From a virus, in the IMG/VR virus record IMGVR_UViG_3300023179_000073, positions 1 to 64,000 of that record: a stretch of DNA of 64,000 nucleotides, one strand, 5' to 3'. The notes beneath the pieces were generated by a model, which was not told the DNA's origin, ran no database searches, and saw nothing but the letters and a program-made list of their open reading frames with translations. Within the stretch, counting starts at the first letter, position 1; each line of letters begins with the position of its first letter. The position numbers were made by a program, and so were the translations under genes. Positions 1 through 6,337 of this stretch are shown piece after piece.

Positions 1-80
1 TGGATATAAGGTTTGTTATTACACTGGGGATATTACGATATTTTTTGTATACCCGCAGATTTTAAAATACTAACCGCTAT

Positions 81-95
81 TGCCCATGTTGGGCA
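81..95. repeat. Short perfect inverted repeat in the left intergenic stretch
   Basis: TGCCCA and TGGGCA are separated by three bases, forming a 6-bp hairpin about 50 bp upstream of the first gene. The remainder of bases 1-152 shows no open reading frame that I can support. The repeat has no T-tract on the plus strand, so it is not an obvious terminator; it could be an operator for the promoter just downstream. Only the symmetry is seen, the role is unknown. Confidence 0.3.
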
Positions 96-117
96 TGGGA
101 AGGTTTGATAGTTCTAT

Positions 118-146
118 TTTGCGCCAAACCTAATAAATGCTATACT
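118..146 (+). promoter_or_regulatory. Promoter-like element directly before the HAD-like gene
   Basis: TTTGCG at 118-123 and TATACT at 141-146 are separated by 17 bp. The ATG at 153 begins only 6 nt after the -10 box, so transcription would start at or within a base or two of the initiation codon, giving a leaderless message. No Shine-Dalgarno is present. Confidence 0.5.
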
Positions 147-152
147 TAACAA

Positions 153-521
153 ATGGCCACCATTGTTGATATTGACGATACTCTTCTTAGAAACGGAACT
201 CAACCTATCCGCCGAGTTATTGATTATGTCAATGCTTTGCCAGGTGCATTAATTATTGTAACTGGAAGAAATGTGTCACAGCGTAAAGAAACTGTGGCAG
301 CGTTAAGAGCAGCAGGTGTTAAGTATTCTAGACTTATTATGAATCCAGGGTCATCTGCAGATACCGCAAAATATAAATATGAGGTTGGCGTTAAACTAAG
401 ATCTCAAGTTAACCTAGCAATTGACAATAGTCCAAAAATGAGAGCAGCATACTCTAGGGCAGGTATACCAACAAAAGATCCTGCAACTCTTCCAGACATG
501 AAAAAGTTCTGGAAAATATAA
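153..521 (+). CDS. HAD-like phosphatase (polynucleotide 3'-phosphatase type)
   Basis: A 122-residue protein with the haloacid dehalogenase motifs in order: motif I DIDDT (residues 6-10) with two aspartates for the phosphoaspartyl intermediate, motif II VTGR near residue 36, a lysine-containing segment near residue 75 and motif IV AIDNS near residue 89. The short length without a cap domain fits the phosphatase domain seen in T4-type polynucleotide kinase/phosphatase and related stand-alone phage HAD proteins. The kinase half is absent. The likely role is removal of phosphate from a nucleic-acid end or nucleotide; the exact substrate cannot be read. It is the first gene of the plus-strand early region and appears to be expressed from a leaderless promoter. 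Confidence 0.7.
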   Translation: MATIVDIDDTLLRNGTQPIRRVIDYVNALPGALIIVTGRNVSQRKETVAALRAAGVKYSRLIMNPGSSADTAKYKYEVGVKLRSQVNLAIDNSPKMRAAYSRAGIPTKDPATLPDMKKFWKI

Positions 522-531
522 TATAATTAAT

Positions 532-547
532 CTGTCGGGGGAGACAG
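532..547 (+). repeat. Small hairpin in the 522-631 intergenic gap
   Basis: CTGTC and GACAG flank a six-base G-rich loop (GGGGGA). This follows the stop of the HAD-like gene by about 10 bp. There is no T-run afterwards, so a rho-independent terminator is doubtful. The remaining ~80 bp of the gap holds no gene and ends in the promoter of the next gene. Confidence 0.25.
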
Positions 548-596
548 CGACATAAAATAACTGGCATACACCTGAGCATGTGGATAAAAGGCTCTC

Positions 597-625
597 TTGC
601 TTTTCCCGCCGAAATTTGATATGAT
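597..625 (+). promoter_or_regulatory. Promoter-like element, TTGCTT-N17-TATGAT
   Basis: A -35-like TTGCTT at 597-602 and TATGAT at 620-625 are spaced by 17 bp. The next ATG (632) lies exactly 6 nt after the -10 box, the same spacing as upstream of the genes at 153, 821 and 3649. Confidence 0.5.
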
Positions 626-631
626 TGAGTG

Positions 632-808
632 ATGAAGAATATAGCCAACCTTATTGCTGCATCAGGATGTTTTAATTTAGATGAGGCTCTTCGTGCCGTC
701 TCCGAACTTCATATCCCAGAAGGCACATTGGTTCACAGATGCCAAGAAGATAAAAAACCTTGGCCTTGCCAAACCATTAAAGCCATTAAAAAACAACTAA
801 CAAAGTGA
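632..808 (+). CDS. Small hypothetical protein (58 aa)
   Basis: A 58-residue reading frame starting 6 nt after a TATGAT box and ending just before the promoter of the next gene. The N-terminal half (SGCFNLDEALRAVSELHIPEG) reads as a small helical domain, and there are three cysteines (residues 13, 37 and 46), the latter two in a basic and Trp-containing C-terminal half. I do not recognise the family. The leaderless promoter, the position in a tight row of early genes and the lack of a competing reading frame support it as real. Confidence 0.55.
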   Translation: MKNIANLIAASGCFNLDEALRAVSELHIPEGTLVHRCQEDKKPWPCQTIKAIKKQLTK

Positions 809-814
809 TAAAAT
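809..814 (+). promoter_or_regulatory. -10 box TAAAAT 6 nt before the oxygenase start
   Basis: TAAAAT at 809-814 is followed by six bases and then ATG at 821. A weak TTAAAA at 786-791 would be the -35 at 17-bp spacing. It belongs to the leaderless promoter series of the left region. Confidence 0.35.
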
Positions 815-820
815 ATTAAT

Positions 821-1342
821 ATGAAAAAAGTTATGAAAAAAGAAGACATAAAATCAATTAAAAATTTTGTAGAGCCAGACGATGCTAAATCTCTTATTGA
901 TTTAATGAACAATTTAAAATTAAAAAATGAACTTATGAGTGAAAGAGGAGATGGCACTTATAGGCTTTATAATTCTGATAATCCAATATTGATGAATTTT
1001 GTAACAAAATATTCTAAAAAATTTATTGGCGAAAGAGATCTTTATGTAACTGAAAACTTAGTAGCCTTTTATCAAGAAGGGGCTTTTATGAAAGTACATA
1101 AAGACATGGAGGGTGATCGTGAAATTGTTAGCACAGTAATATATTTAAATGACGAGTATACTGGCGGGGAATTATCATTCCCTGAAATTGAAAATGGTTA
1201 TTTTTATACTCCTAAAAAATATGAGTTGGTTCATTTTCCAACTCCATTTTTACATGGAGTTAATCCAGTAAAGTCTGGCAAAAGATATATTATTACGATT
1301 TCATATACCGATAAGCCAGAATATAGAAATCCTAAGTATTAA
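821..1342 (+). CDS. 2-oxoglutarate/Fe(II)-dependent oxygenase (prolyl 4-hydroxylase type)
   Basis: A 173-residue protein matching the double-stranded beta-helix 2OG-Fe(II) dioxygenase fold. The iron ligands are visible as HKD near residue 92 and the distal histidine in FLHGV near residue 146; the arginine ten residues later in SGKRY would bind the 2-oxoglutarate carboxylate. GGELSFP is typical of the P4H-like branch. Members hydroxylate prolines or other side chains or small molecules, and are common auxiliary genes of cyanophages and other aquatic phages. The substrate here is unknown. An alternative start exists four codons in; the first ATG was chosen because it sits 6 nt after a -10 box. 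Confidence 0.85.
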   Translation: MKKVMKKEDIKSIKNFVEPDDAKSLIDLMNNLKLKNELMSERGDGTYRLYNSDNPILMNFVTKYSKKFIGERDLYVTENLVAFYQEGAFMKVHKDMEGDREIVSTVIYLNDEYTGGELSFPEIENGYFYTPKKYELVHFPTPFLHGVNPVKSGKRYIITISYTDKPEYRNPKY

Positions 1343-1349
1343 AACAATA

Positions 1350-1559
1350 GTGAAACAATTAGATTTTGACAAACCAATGAATCAGTATGTGTTTGAATGT
1401 TGTATTGATTGTGGAAATTTTATTAGGACAAAAGACAAGGTCAAACTAACATTATTTATGTATGATCATTATGGAGAAAAGGGTATTAAACGCTGTTCTC
1501 ACAAATGGTATGGAGAATTTGTTTGGACCCTGCTAAATTGGAGGCATAGAAACCCATGA
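1350..1559 (+). CDS. Small cysteine-containing hypothetical protein
   Basis: A 69-residue frame starting with GTG eight bases after the oxygenase stop. It contains CCIDCG near residue 18 and a later CSH, possibly a small zinc site, and an aromatic-rich C-terminus. It overlaps the following gene by four bases (ATGA), indicating translational coupling. I do not recognise the family; no function is proposed. Confidence 0.55.
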   Translation: MKQLDFDKPMNQYVFECCIDCGNFIRTKDKVKLTLFMYDHYGEKGIKRCSHKWYGEFVWTLLNWRHRNP

Positions 1560-1750
1560 CAGAGATGACTAGTGTCGGACAAGATTATAGTTATAAAGAA
1601 ACTAATTTAACTTGGGCAGAAGAAGATGCAAACCTTTGGAAAGGTTGGACCTATAGCCCTGAAAAAAATCGTTATTATTTTAATGATATAGGCAATGAAT
1701 CTTTGGCAGCCTTTTGGGCAGATGAATTTTTAAATCAGGCATATAAATGA
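1556..1750 (+). CDS. Small acidic hypothetical protein (64 aa)
   Basis: The ATG overlaps the previous stop (ATGA). The protein is acidic and unusually rich in Trp, Tyr and Asn (TWAEEDANLWKGW; FWADEFL). No motif is recognised. It also overlaps the next gene by ATGA, so it sits in a three-gene coupled unit from 1350 to 1869. Confidence 0.55.
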   Translation: MTEMTSVGQDYSYKETNLTWAEEDANLWKGWTYSPEKNRYYFNDIGNESLAAFWADEFLNQAYK

Positions 1751-1869
1751 AAGATTTAGTTGACTTGGCCATTTCAATGACAGAGATAGATACAGGCATA
1801 AAACTATCACTAGAAGAACGTAAAGCAATGATAGAAAGAATATTAATTAAACTAGAAACCAGTAATTAA
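1747..1869 (+). CDS. Very small hypothetical protein (40 aa)
   Basis: A 40-residue frame beginning at the ATGA overlap with the upstream gene. It is predicted mostly helical (LSLEERKAMIERILIKLE). Translational coupling on the upstream side and absence of another candidate frame support it; no family is recognised. Confidence 0.45.
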   Translation: MKDLVDLAISMTEIDTGIKLSLEERKAMIERILIKLETSN

Positions 1870-1876
1870 TACTAAT

Positions 1877-2032
1877 ATGAAAATACGTAAACTTTGGTCT
1901 ATGTTGGCTGTTATTATTTTTAGTTCTGTTGCTTGGTGGATTTACAAAAGATATTTCAAATGCCCCATGGGCTTTCATACTAAAATAAATAAAGATCGCC
2001 CTTGTCTTATTTGTTCAAATAAAATGTTTTGA
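1877..2032 (+). CDS. Small membrane protein with a C-terminal cysteine cluster
   Basis: A 51-residue frame starting eight bases after the preceding stop. Residues 6-23 form one hydrophobic segment, followed by a short tail with CP...H...C...C spacing (C29, H34, C43, C46), suggesting a small zinc ribbon on the cytoplasmic or extracellular side. Not recognised as a named family. Confidence 0.5.
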   Translation: MKIRKLWSMLAVIIFSSVAWWIYKRYFKCPMGFHTKINKDRPCLICSNKMF

Positions 2033-2035
2033 TGG

Positions 2036-2041
2036 TACAAT
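2036..2041 (+). promoter_or_regulatory. -10 box TACAAT 7 nt before the 2049 start
   Basis: TACAAT lies within and just after the end of the preceding small gene, seven bases before ATG 2049. No convincing -35 or Shine-Dalgarno is seen. It fits the leaderless pattern of this region. Confidence 0.35.
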
Positions 2042-2048
2042 TGTAGAT

Positions 2049-2747
2049 ATGTTTAGAAAAAAACCAATATTGCAATATGAATCTGCAATAGATGTGTATC
2101 CCAATATTATAACTCCAGCAAAAAATCATATACCAGAATGGTACAAAGAAATCCCTCGTTGGAAAAATAATGAAATTTTTGAAATTGGTAAAGGATTTAA
2201 TATAACTGTAAAACACTGTATGCCATTTTTAGATTCTTTTACAACTGGATATATGATAGTTTTACCAAACGACCTTTATGTTAAAAATAATAATGGATCA
2301 CCTTTTATAACTTGGAATGGTACAGAGTTTCCTCCAAAGTCAAGAGATGGGGTTGCAGACTTAAATTTAGTTCCAGTAGGCCATCACCCTACAGAATTTA
2401 CTTGGCAAACTGGTGTTGCAAATACTATTCCATTAGGATTTAGCATGCTCATTACTCATCCAATAAATAGATACGACTTACCATTTACAACACTAACTGG
2501 AATTGTTGATGGGGGATTAGTTATGCATCCTAATGGTAGTATTCCGTTTTATGTTAAAGAAGGCTTTGAAGGAATAATTGCTCAAGGAACACCAATAATG
2601 CAGTTAATACCTTTTCGTCAAGAAAACTGGTCATCCAAAAAAACAAAAGGACTAACAAAGATTGCAAAAAAACATCAAACTAAAACTAATCATTTAATTT
2701 ATGGATGGTACAAAAAAACATTTTGGACACGTAAACAATATGATTAA
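2049..2747 (+). CDS. Paralogous beta-rich phage protein, copy 1 (unknown function)
   Basis: A 232-residue protein sharing a clear architecture with the gene at 11750-12463 and, more distantly, with the one at 25661-26467. Shared landmarks are IPEWYKEIP near residue 27, HCMPFLDSFTTGY near residue 55, ITHPINRYDLPF near residue 140 and GTPIMQLIPFRQENW near residue 184. It is predicted beta-rich with no signal peptide or membrane segment. I recall DUF6065-type proteins looking like the third copy and occurring near halogenases and other auxiliary genes in phages, but no enzymatic activity is known to me. Convergent with the minus-strand gene that follows (4-bp overlap of stops). Confidence 0.7.
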   Translation: MFRKKPILQYESAIDVYPNIITPAKNHIPEWYKEIPRWKNNEIFEIGKGFNITVKHCMPFLDSFTTGYMIVLPNDLYVKNNNGSPFITWNGTEFPPKSRDGVADLNLVPVGHHPTEFTWQTGVANTIPLGFSMLITHPINRYDLPFTTLTGIVDGGLVMHPNGSIPFYVKEGFEGIIAQGTPIMQLIPFRQENWSSKKTKGLTKIAKKHQTKTNHLIYGWYKKTFWTRKQYD

Positions 2748-2932
2748 AATTTATTATTTAACTTAATATAAAAACTTTCATTACATTTTTTGCAATACGA
2801 AGATGGGCTATCTTTGGTATGAAAAGTAGTAGAAACTAAAAATATCAAACCTTTCTTATGCATATCTAAATATTTTTTATCAGCATACCCATACAGAATT
2901 GGAATTAAAACATTGTTACAATAAGGGCACAT
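2744..2932 (-). CDS. Small zinc-ribbon protein
   Basis: A 62-residue protein with CPYC at residues 2-5 and CKKC near residue 47, the two halves of a four-cysteine zinc ribbon separated by about 40 residues. The stop overlaps the stop of the convergent plus-strand gene. Its start lies two bases from the stop of the upstream membrane protein gene, so the two form a small minus-strand unit inserted in the plus-strand early region. Confidence 0.55.
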   Translation of the reverse strand: MCPYCNNVLIPILYGYADKKYLDMHKKGLIFLVSTTFHTKDSPSSYCKKCNESFYIKLNNKF

Positions 2933-2933
2933 A

Positions 2934-3281
2934 TCAAGGAACTGTCCTCATTATTTTATAGGAGTAGGGGTTTAAAGGATCATAGTTGTAGCCACCAGTG
3001 CCTTTGTTATACCGTGCCACAATTGTGTTGTATCTATTAACAATATCAATAATTACAGTGTTAGCCTTATCAACATCACGGTCATGGGCATCTTGTTCTC
3101 TTATCAAATCTAAACTGCTTTTTGCAATAATATCACTGGTGTATCTAATGCAATAGTTAGATTGATTAAAAGCCATTTGATTGGTATGTTTTAAATCCCC
3201 TGCTACAAAAAGCAGGGCGGTAGATAATATTAAGATTAAAAATGCCTGTACCCAAATCAAAGTCTTTACTTTTATACTCAT
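2934..3281 (-). CDS. Membrane-anchored protein with one N-terminal TM segment
   Basis: A 115-residue protein with a basic N-terminus, one strong transmembrane helix at about residues 7-28 and a polar helical remainder that would lie outside if N-in. It is read from a TATAAT box eight bases before the ATG and diverges from the plus-strand promoter at 3301-3329. No family recognised; an effect on the host envelope is possible but speculative. Confidence 0.6.
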   Translation of the reverse strand: MSIKVKTLIWVQAFLILILSTALLFVAGDLKHTNQMAFNQSNYCIRYTSDIIAKSSLDLIREQDAHDRDVDKANTVIIDIVNRYNTIVARYNKGTGGYNYDPLNPYSYKIMRTVP

Positions 3282-3289
3282 ATAAATAT

Positions 3290-3295
3290 ATTATA
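3290..3295 (-). promoter_or_regulatory. Minus-strand -10 box TATAAT of the divergent region
   Basis: Read on the minus strand, TATAAT lies 8 nt before the ATG at 3281, with no Shine-Dalgarno between. Any -35 at the usual spacing is weak and would overlap the plus-strand promoter at 3301-3329, so the two transcripts may compete. Confidence 0.4.
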
Positions 3296-3300
3296 TCATC

Positions 3301-3329
3301 TTGACATTGAGCCTAAAATTTGATATACT
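3301..3329 (+). promoter_or_regulatory. Consensus sigma70 promoter TTGACA-N17-TATACT
   Basis: A perfect -35 (TTGACA, 3301-3306) and a one-mismatch -10 (TATACT, 3324-3329) at the ideal 17-bp spacing. The ATG at 3338 starts eight bases downstream, again leaving no room for a ribosome binding site. Confidence 0.8.
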
Positions 3330-3337
3330 GGTTTTGT

Positions 3338-3445
3338 ATGTCGGTAAATAAATTCATTGTTTGTGAAATATGTAAGGAAGAGGTTCATGTGAGGTCTAAA
3401 ATGGCATATCAAACCCTTTATAATCATGTTAAAATACACAAATGA
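3338..3445 (+). CDS. C2H2-like mini zinc-finger protein (35 aa)
   Basis: A 35-residue protein with CEIC at residues 9-12 and HVKIH at residues 30-34, a spacing (C-x2-C ... H-x3-H) like a single C2H2 finger with a somewhat long linker. It is transcribed from the best promoter of the region and overlaps the next gene by ATGA. A DNA- or protein-binding regulator is plausible. Very short, but the promoter and coupling make it credible. Confidence 0.6.
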   Translation: MSVNKFIVCEICKEEVHVRSKMAYQTLYNHVKIHK

Positions 3446-3612
3446 GAAAAATAAAAGAATTTAAACAATTTGACACCCCAATTAACTTAATTATTCATAC
3501 AAGGTGTCCAGACAAATGGCTTCTTTTAGACAGAGAAACTGGAGAAATATATCAAGGTAATTCTGCGGGGCATTGGGATAGGCTTGATCCAATTATAAAA
3601 AATAAATTATAA
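3442..3612 (+). CDS. Small hypothetical protein (56 aa)
   Basis: ATGA-coupled to the mini zinc finger. The 56-residue product contains WLLLDRETGEIYQG and AGHWDRLD, resembling small phage proteins with a short beta hairpin. No function known. The following gene has its own promoter. Confidence 0.5.
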   Translation: MRKIKEFKQFDTPINLIIHTRCPDKWLLLDRETGEIYQGNSAGHWDRLDPIIKNKL

Positions 3613-3613
3613 C

Positions 3614-3642
3614 TTTACAAACTAAAACAATTGAGGTATACT
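3614..3642 (+). promoter_or_regulatory. Promoter TTTACA-N17-TATACT
   Basis: TTTACA (3614-3619) and TATACT (3637-3642) at exactly 17 bp. ATG 3649 follows the -10 box by six bases. This argues for ATG 3649 over the in-frame TTG at 3631, which would lie upstream of the transcription start. Confidence 0.7.
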
Positions 3643-3648
3643 TATATT

Positions 3649-4047
3649 ATGAAAAAAATAATAATAACTTTTTTACTGCTAACATTATTAATACCAAATA
3701 CTTCTGCTGTGGCTGCAACAAAATCTTTAAAAACTAAAGAAAATAAGGCTTCTTGCAAAAATATTAAAACAAAGTACGAGTTAGAAATAATGTCAAAATG
3801 GTCTGATGGCTTAGCAAGTGATCAAGAAGTATTAAAAGAAATAGATTTAAATATTGAAATATTATCTAGAGGACAAAAACTTACAACTGGTAAAATTAAA
3901 ACTGTAATTAGAGATTGGATCAAAGCAGAAAAAAATACTAAAGATGCCTTAATAGATAAAAATGTTGAAGCAATTACGGCTGCAATGAATTTAAAAATTT
4001 CTTCAATTAGTAATTTTGACAAATTGTGTAAGTCTATAGAAAAATAA
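3649..4047 (+). CDS. Exported protein with Sec signal peptide
   Basis: A 132-residue protein starting with MKK followed by a leucine/isoleucine-rich core and a likely signal peptidase I site after SAVA (about residue 22). The mature part is short, lysine-rich and helical with two or three cysteines that could form a disulfide. It has no lipobox. Function unknown; export implies a role at the host envelope during infection. The start was chosen from the promoter position; an upstream TTG in frame would destroy the leaderless arrangement. Confidence 0.65.
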   Translation: MKKIIITFLLLTLLIPNTSAVAATKSLKTKENKASCKNIKTKYELEIMSKWSDGLASDQEVLKEIDLNIEILSRGQKLTTGKIKTVIRDWIKAEKNTKDALIDKNVEAITAAMNLKISSISNFDKLCKSIEK

Positions 4048-4048
4048 C

Positions 4049-4207
4049 ATGAACGAAAAACAAATACGTGAGCAAATAGCCAAAGAAATTGAGGCTATTG
4101 ATATTGATCAAAGCCATACTAATGCGGTTGGAATGAAGATTCTTGCTGCAAATATTTTAAGAAATTTCAAAAACAAAAAAACAAACAAGAAGGAAGGTTA
4201 CAAATGA
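4049..4207 (+). CDS. Small helical hypothetical protein (52 aa)
   Basis: Starts one base after the exported-protein stop, and overlaps the next gene by ATGA. The 52-residue protein is helical with a lysine-rich C-terminus (RNFKNKKTNKKEGYK). No family recognised; it may bind nucleic acid because of the basic tail, but this is only composition. Confidence 0.5.
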   Translation: MNEKQIREQIAKEIEAIDIDQSHTNAVGMKILAANILRNFKNKKTNKKEGYK

Positions 4208-4359
4208 ATTTTTCTTGCAATCCAAATGAACATACTTTAGAAGCATACATTACAGATAAGGAAATGAACGTTCTATTAATATGCACAAAGTGTAAAATAG
4301 AACAAAGAGTTTTTACTAATCAAGAATCAATTAAAAACATAGATTTTAATAAAAAATAA
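4204..4359 (+). CDS. Small cysteine-containing protein (51 aa)
   Basis: ATGA-coupled with the upstream gene. Contains C5, H10 and CTKC (about residues 27-30), fitting a compact zinc ribbon. Similar tiny zinc proteins surround it. Function unknown. Confidence 0.5.
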   Translation: MNFSCNPNEHTLEAYITDKEMNVLLICTKCKIEQRVFTNQESIKNIDFNKK

Positions 4360-4466
4360 TGTTTGTTTTTTGCAATAATTGTGGCAATAAGTTAATAAAT
4401 AAAGACTGTCTTAACTGTTATAATAATTCTACTGCTTTAAAAGAATTTGAGGATGAAGATGACTAA
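4359..4466 (+). CDS. Mini zinc-ribbon protein (35 aa)
   Basis: The ATG shares one base with the previous stop (TAATG). CNNC (residues 5-8) and CLNC (17-20) give a tight four-cysteine zinc ribbon, followed by an acidic tail. Its 3' end overlaps the next gene. Confidence 0.5.
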   Translation: MFVFCNNCGNKLINKDCLNCYNNSTALKEFEDEDD

Positions 4467-4683
4467 TTGGACAGAAGAATTAACAGATAAACAAAAAAAA
4501 CAAGTTTGGAGTTTTATTGTATTTACTGTAAAAGAAATTAGAGAGCAAATTGCTCAAGACATACTTGCAACTGCAGATATATGGATGGCAAAAGGATATT
4601 TAAAAAGTCGTAGAACATCAAAAGCATTTTTAGTTTCTGCTGCAATTGCTAGAGGAGAAAACGAAAAGATATCATGGCAATAA
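4459..4683 (+). CDS. Small helical hypothetical protein (74 aa)
   Basis: The start at ATG 4459 was chosen because GAGG at 4449-4452 is a proper Shine-Dalgarno 6 bases upstream; ATG 4453 and TTG 4447 in frame are alternatives. The protein is helical (TDKQKKQVWSFI; EIREQIAQDILATAD) with a basic region near residue 55. Overlaps the next gene by ten bases. Not recognised. Confidence 0.5.
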   Translation: MTNWTEELTDKQKKQVWSFIVFTVKEIREQIAQDILATADIWMAKGYLKSRRTSKAFLVSAAIARGENEKISWQ

Positions 4684-5369
4684 CAGTTTATTGGTCTTGT
4701 GCCGAAGAAGAGTGGCTAAGGGCAAAAAGTCCTGAACCAGTATATCAAAATTTTATTAAAAATCTAAAAGATAAAAATACTCAAATAGAAATGTGTCCAG
4801 CAGTTAAAGATTATGCAAAAAATACTTTTTCTATGGAATCTATTTATGATTATGATTTTGAAATAGATGATAAATCAAAAAATGTTTTTTCAAAATTATA
4901 TGATCAAAAATTTTTTGATCAACATGTATTAATCCGCTCAATAAATGATAAATTTTTTTCTTTTAGTCAAAAATATGTTTTTTTTACAGAAGAAAAAACA
5001 TTAAAAATGTCTGCAAATATTTTTCCATATTTAGAAGATAATAATATAACTAAAAAATGTATAACAATTCCAGGCACTTTAGATATTGGAAAATGGTTTC
5101 GTGTGATGGATTTTGCTTTTTATTTAAAAAAAGATTACAATAAATTTGAAATTAAACAAAATGAAATTTATCAATATATAGTATTTGATACAAATGAAAA
5201 AATTATTTTTAAACAATTTATTTGCAATGATAAAATAAATAAATATTTATTAGATATAGTACAAGCAAAAGCATTTAAAAAAATAAAAAATATAAAACTA
5301 GAAGAATATTATTTAATGCTTAAACATAAAAAATATATAATAAGAGAAATTAAAAATAATTTAATATAG
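4674..5369 (+). CDS. Conserved phage protein of unknown function (231 aa)
   Basis: A 231-residue protein, lysine- and phenylalanine-rich, without membrane segments. It starts MAITVYWSC and has a block CPAVKDYAKNTFSM near residue 41 followed by YDYDFEI. This block is loosely reminiscent of the Cys-Pro-Phe block of the paralogous family at 2049 and 11750, so it may be a remote relative, but I cannot show it. It ends eight bases before the glycosyltransferase gene, which has its own Shine-Dalgarno (TAGGAG). Confidence 0.5.
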   Translation: MAITVYWSCAEEEWLRAKSPEPVYQNFIKNLKDKNTQIEMCPAVKDYAKNTFSMESIYDYDFEIDDKSKNVFSKLYDQKFFDQHVLIRSINDKFFSFSQKYVFFTEEKTLKMSANIFPYLEDNNITKKCITIPGTLDIGKWFRVMDFAFYLKKDYNKFEIKQNEIYQYIVFDTNEKIIFKQFICNDKINKYLLDIVQAKAFKKIKNIKLEEYYLMLKHKKYIIREIKNNLI

Positions 5370-5377
5370 GAGTAAAA

Positions 5378-6337
5378 ATGTTTAATATAGTGTTTTTAGG
5401 CAATTTTGAAGTTCCTTATAGCAGTGAAAATCATCATGCCAAGTCTTTGGAGTCTCTTGGCCATACCGTGCAAAAATTGCAAGAGAAAAAAGCGGGTAGC
5501 ACAGAAATATTAAAAGCAGCACTAACCTCTGACCTATTTATTTGGGTACATACACATAGGTGGCAAACTCCAGGATCTAGATCTATGACTGATGTATTAA
5601 AAGATTTAAAGGCTGCTGGTATACCAACCATGACCTATCATTTAGATTTATGGTTTGGAATTGAACGTGAAAAAGATTTAAAGAATGATGACTTCTACAC
5701 AAACATAGGTCATTTCTTTGCTACAGATAAGTTAATGTGTGATTGGTTTAATGAAAATACACAAGTAAAAGGACATTTCCTTCCTGCTGGAGTATATGAT
5801 AAAGAGTGTTACATTCATCAAGATTACGATCCACACAACTTTGAAAATGACATTATCTTTGTTGGTAGCAGAGGTTATCATCATGAACATAAATATCGTC
5901 CACAATTAATAGATTTTTTAAAAAAAACATACGGTAAAAGATTTTTACATGTTGGTGGTGATGGAGATACTGGAACTGTACGTGGGGAAGCGCTTAATCG
6001 CATCTATGCAAAAAGCAAGGTAGCAATAGGTGATAGTTTAAACATTAATTTTAATTATCCTTACTATACTAGTGATAGATTATTTGAAAGCACTGGTCGT
6101 GGTGGATTTACTATCTATCCCCGCATAAAAGGACTTGATGAATATTTTGAAGATGGTAAAGAGATTATATTTTACGAGCACGGCAATCTTGAAGACCTTA
6201 AGCAAAAAATAGATTACTACATTTTAGATGGATTAACTAGAGAAGAAATAAGACTTGCTGGCCATGAGCGAACTAAAAAAGAACATACGTACGTTCATAG
6301 ATGGACAAGCATATTAGAAATTTTAAATATAAAATGA
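5378..6337 (+). CDS. Glycosyltransferase, GT-B fold (family 1/CgeB-like)
   Basis: A 319-residue GT-B type glycosyltransferase. The N-terminal half opens with a Rossmann-like NIVFLGNFEVPYS; the C-terminal half contains FVGSRGYHHEH (about residue 164), HVGGDGD, and an acceptor/donor loop near RLFESTGRGGFTIYPRIKGLDEYF (residues ~232-257) where the E of the E-x7-type motif binds the nucleotide-sugar. The CgeB/Glyco_trans_1_2 group fits. TAGGAG lies seven bases before the ATG. First of six overlapping genes that together look like a glycan synthesis or modification operon; it overlaps the epimerase by four bases. Confidence 0.75.
   Translation: MFNIVFLGNFEVPYSSENHHAKSLESLGHTVQKLQEKKAGSTEILKAALTSDLFIWVHTHRWQTPGSRSMTDVLKDLKAAGIPTMTYHLDLWFGIEREKDLKNDDFYTNIGHFFATDKLMCDWFNENTQVKGHFLPAGVYDKECYIHQDYDPHNFENDIIFVGSRGYHHEHKYRPQLIDFLKKTYGKRFLHVGGDGDTGTVRGEALNRIYAKSKVAIGDSLNINFNYPYYTSDRLFESTGRGGFTIYPRIKGLDEYFEDGKEIIFYEHGNLEDLKQKIDYYILDGLTREEIRLAGHERTKKEHTYVHRWTSILEILNIK

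Noticed and set aside
1-152. Replication origin or attachment site at the left edge
   Set aside because: Only one 15-bp hairpin is visible; no iterons, AT-skewed repeats or integrase gene in the window.
4447-4683. Earlier starts (TTG 4447, ATG 4453) for the 74-residue gene
   Set aside because: GAGG at 4449-4452 is well placed only for ATG 4459; the other starts would sit on or before the ribosome site.
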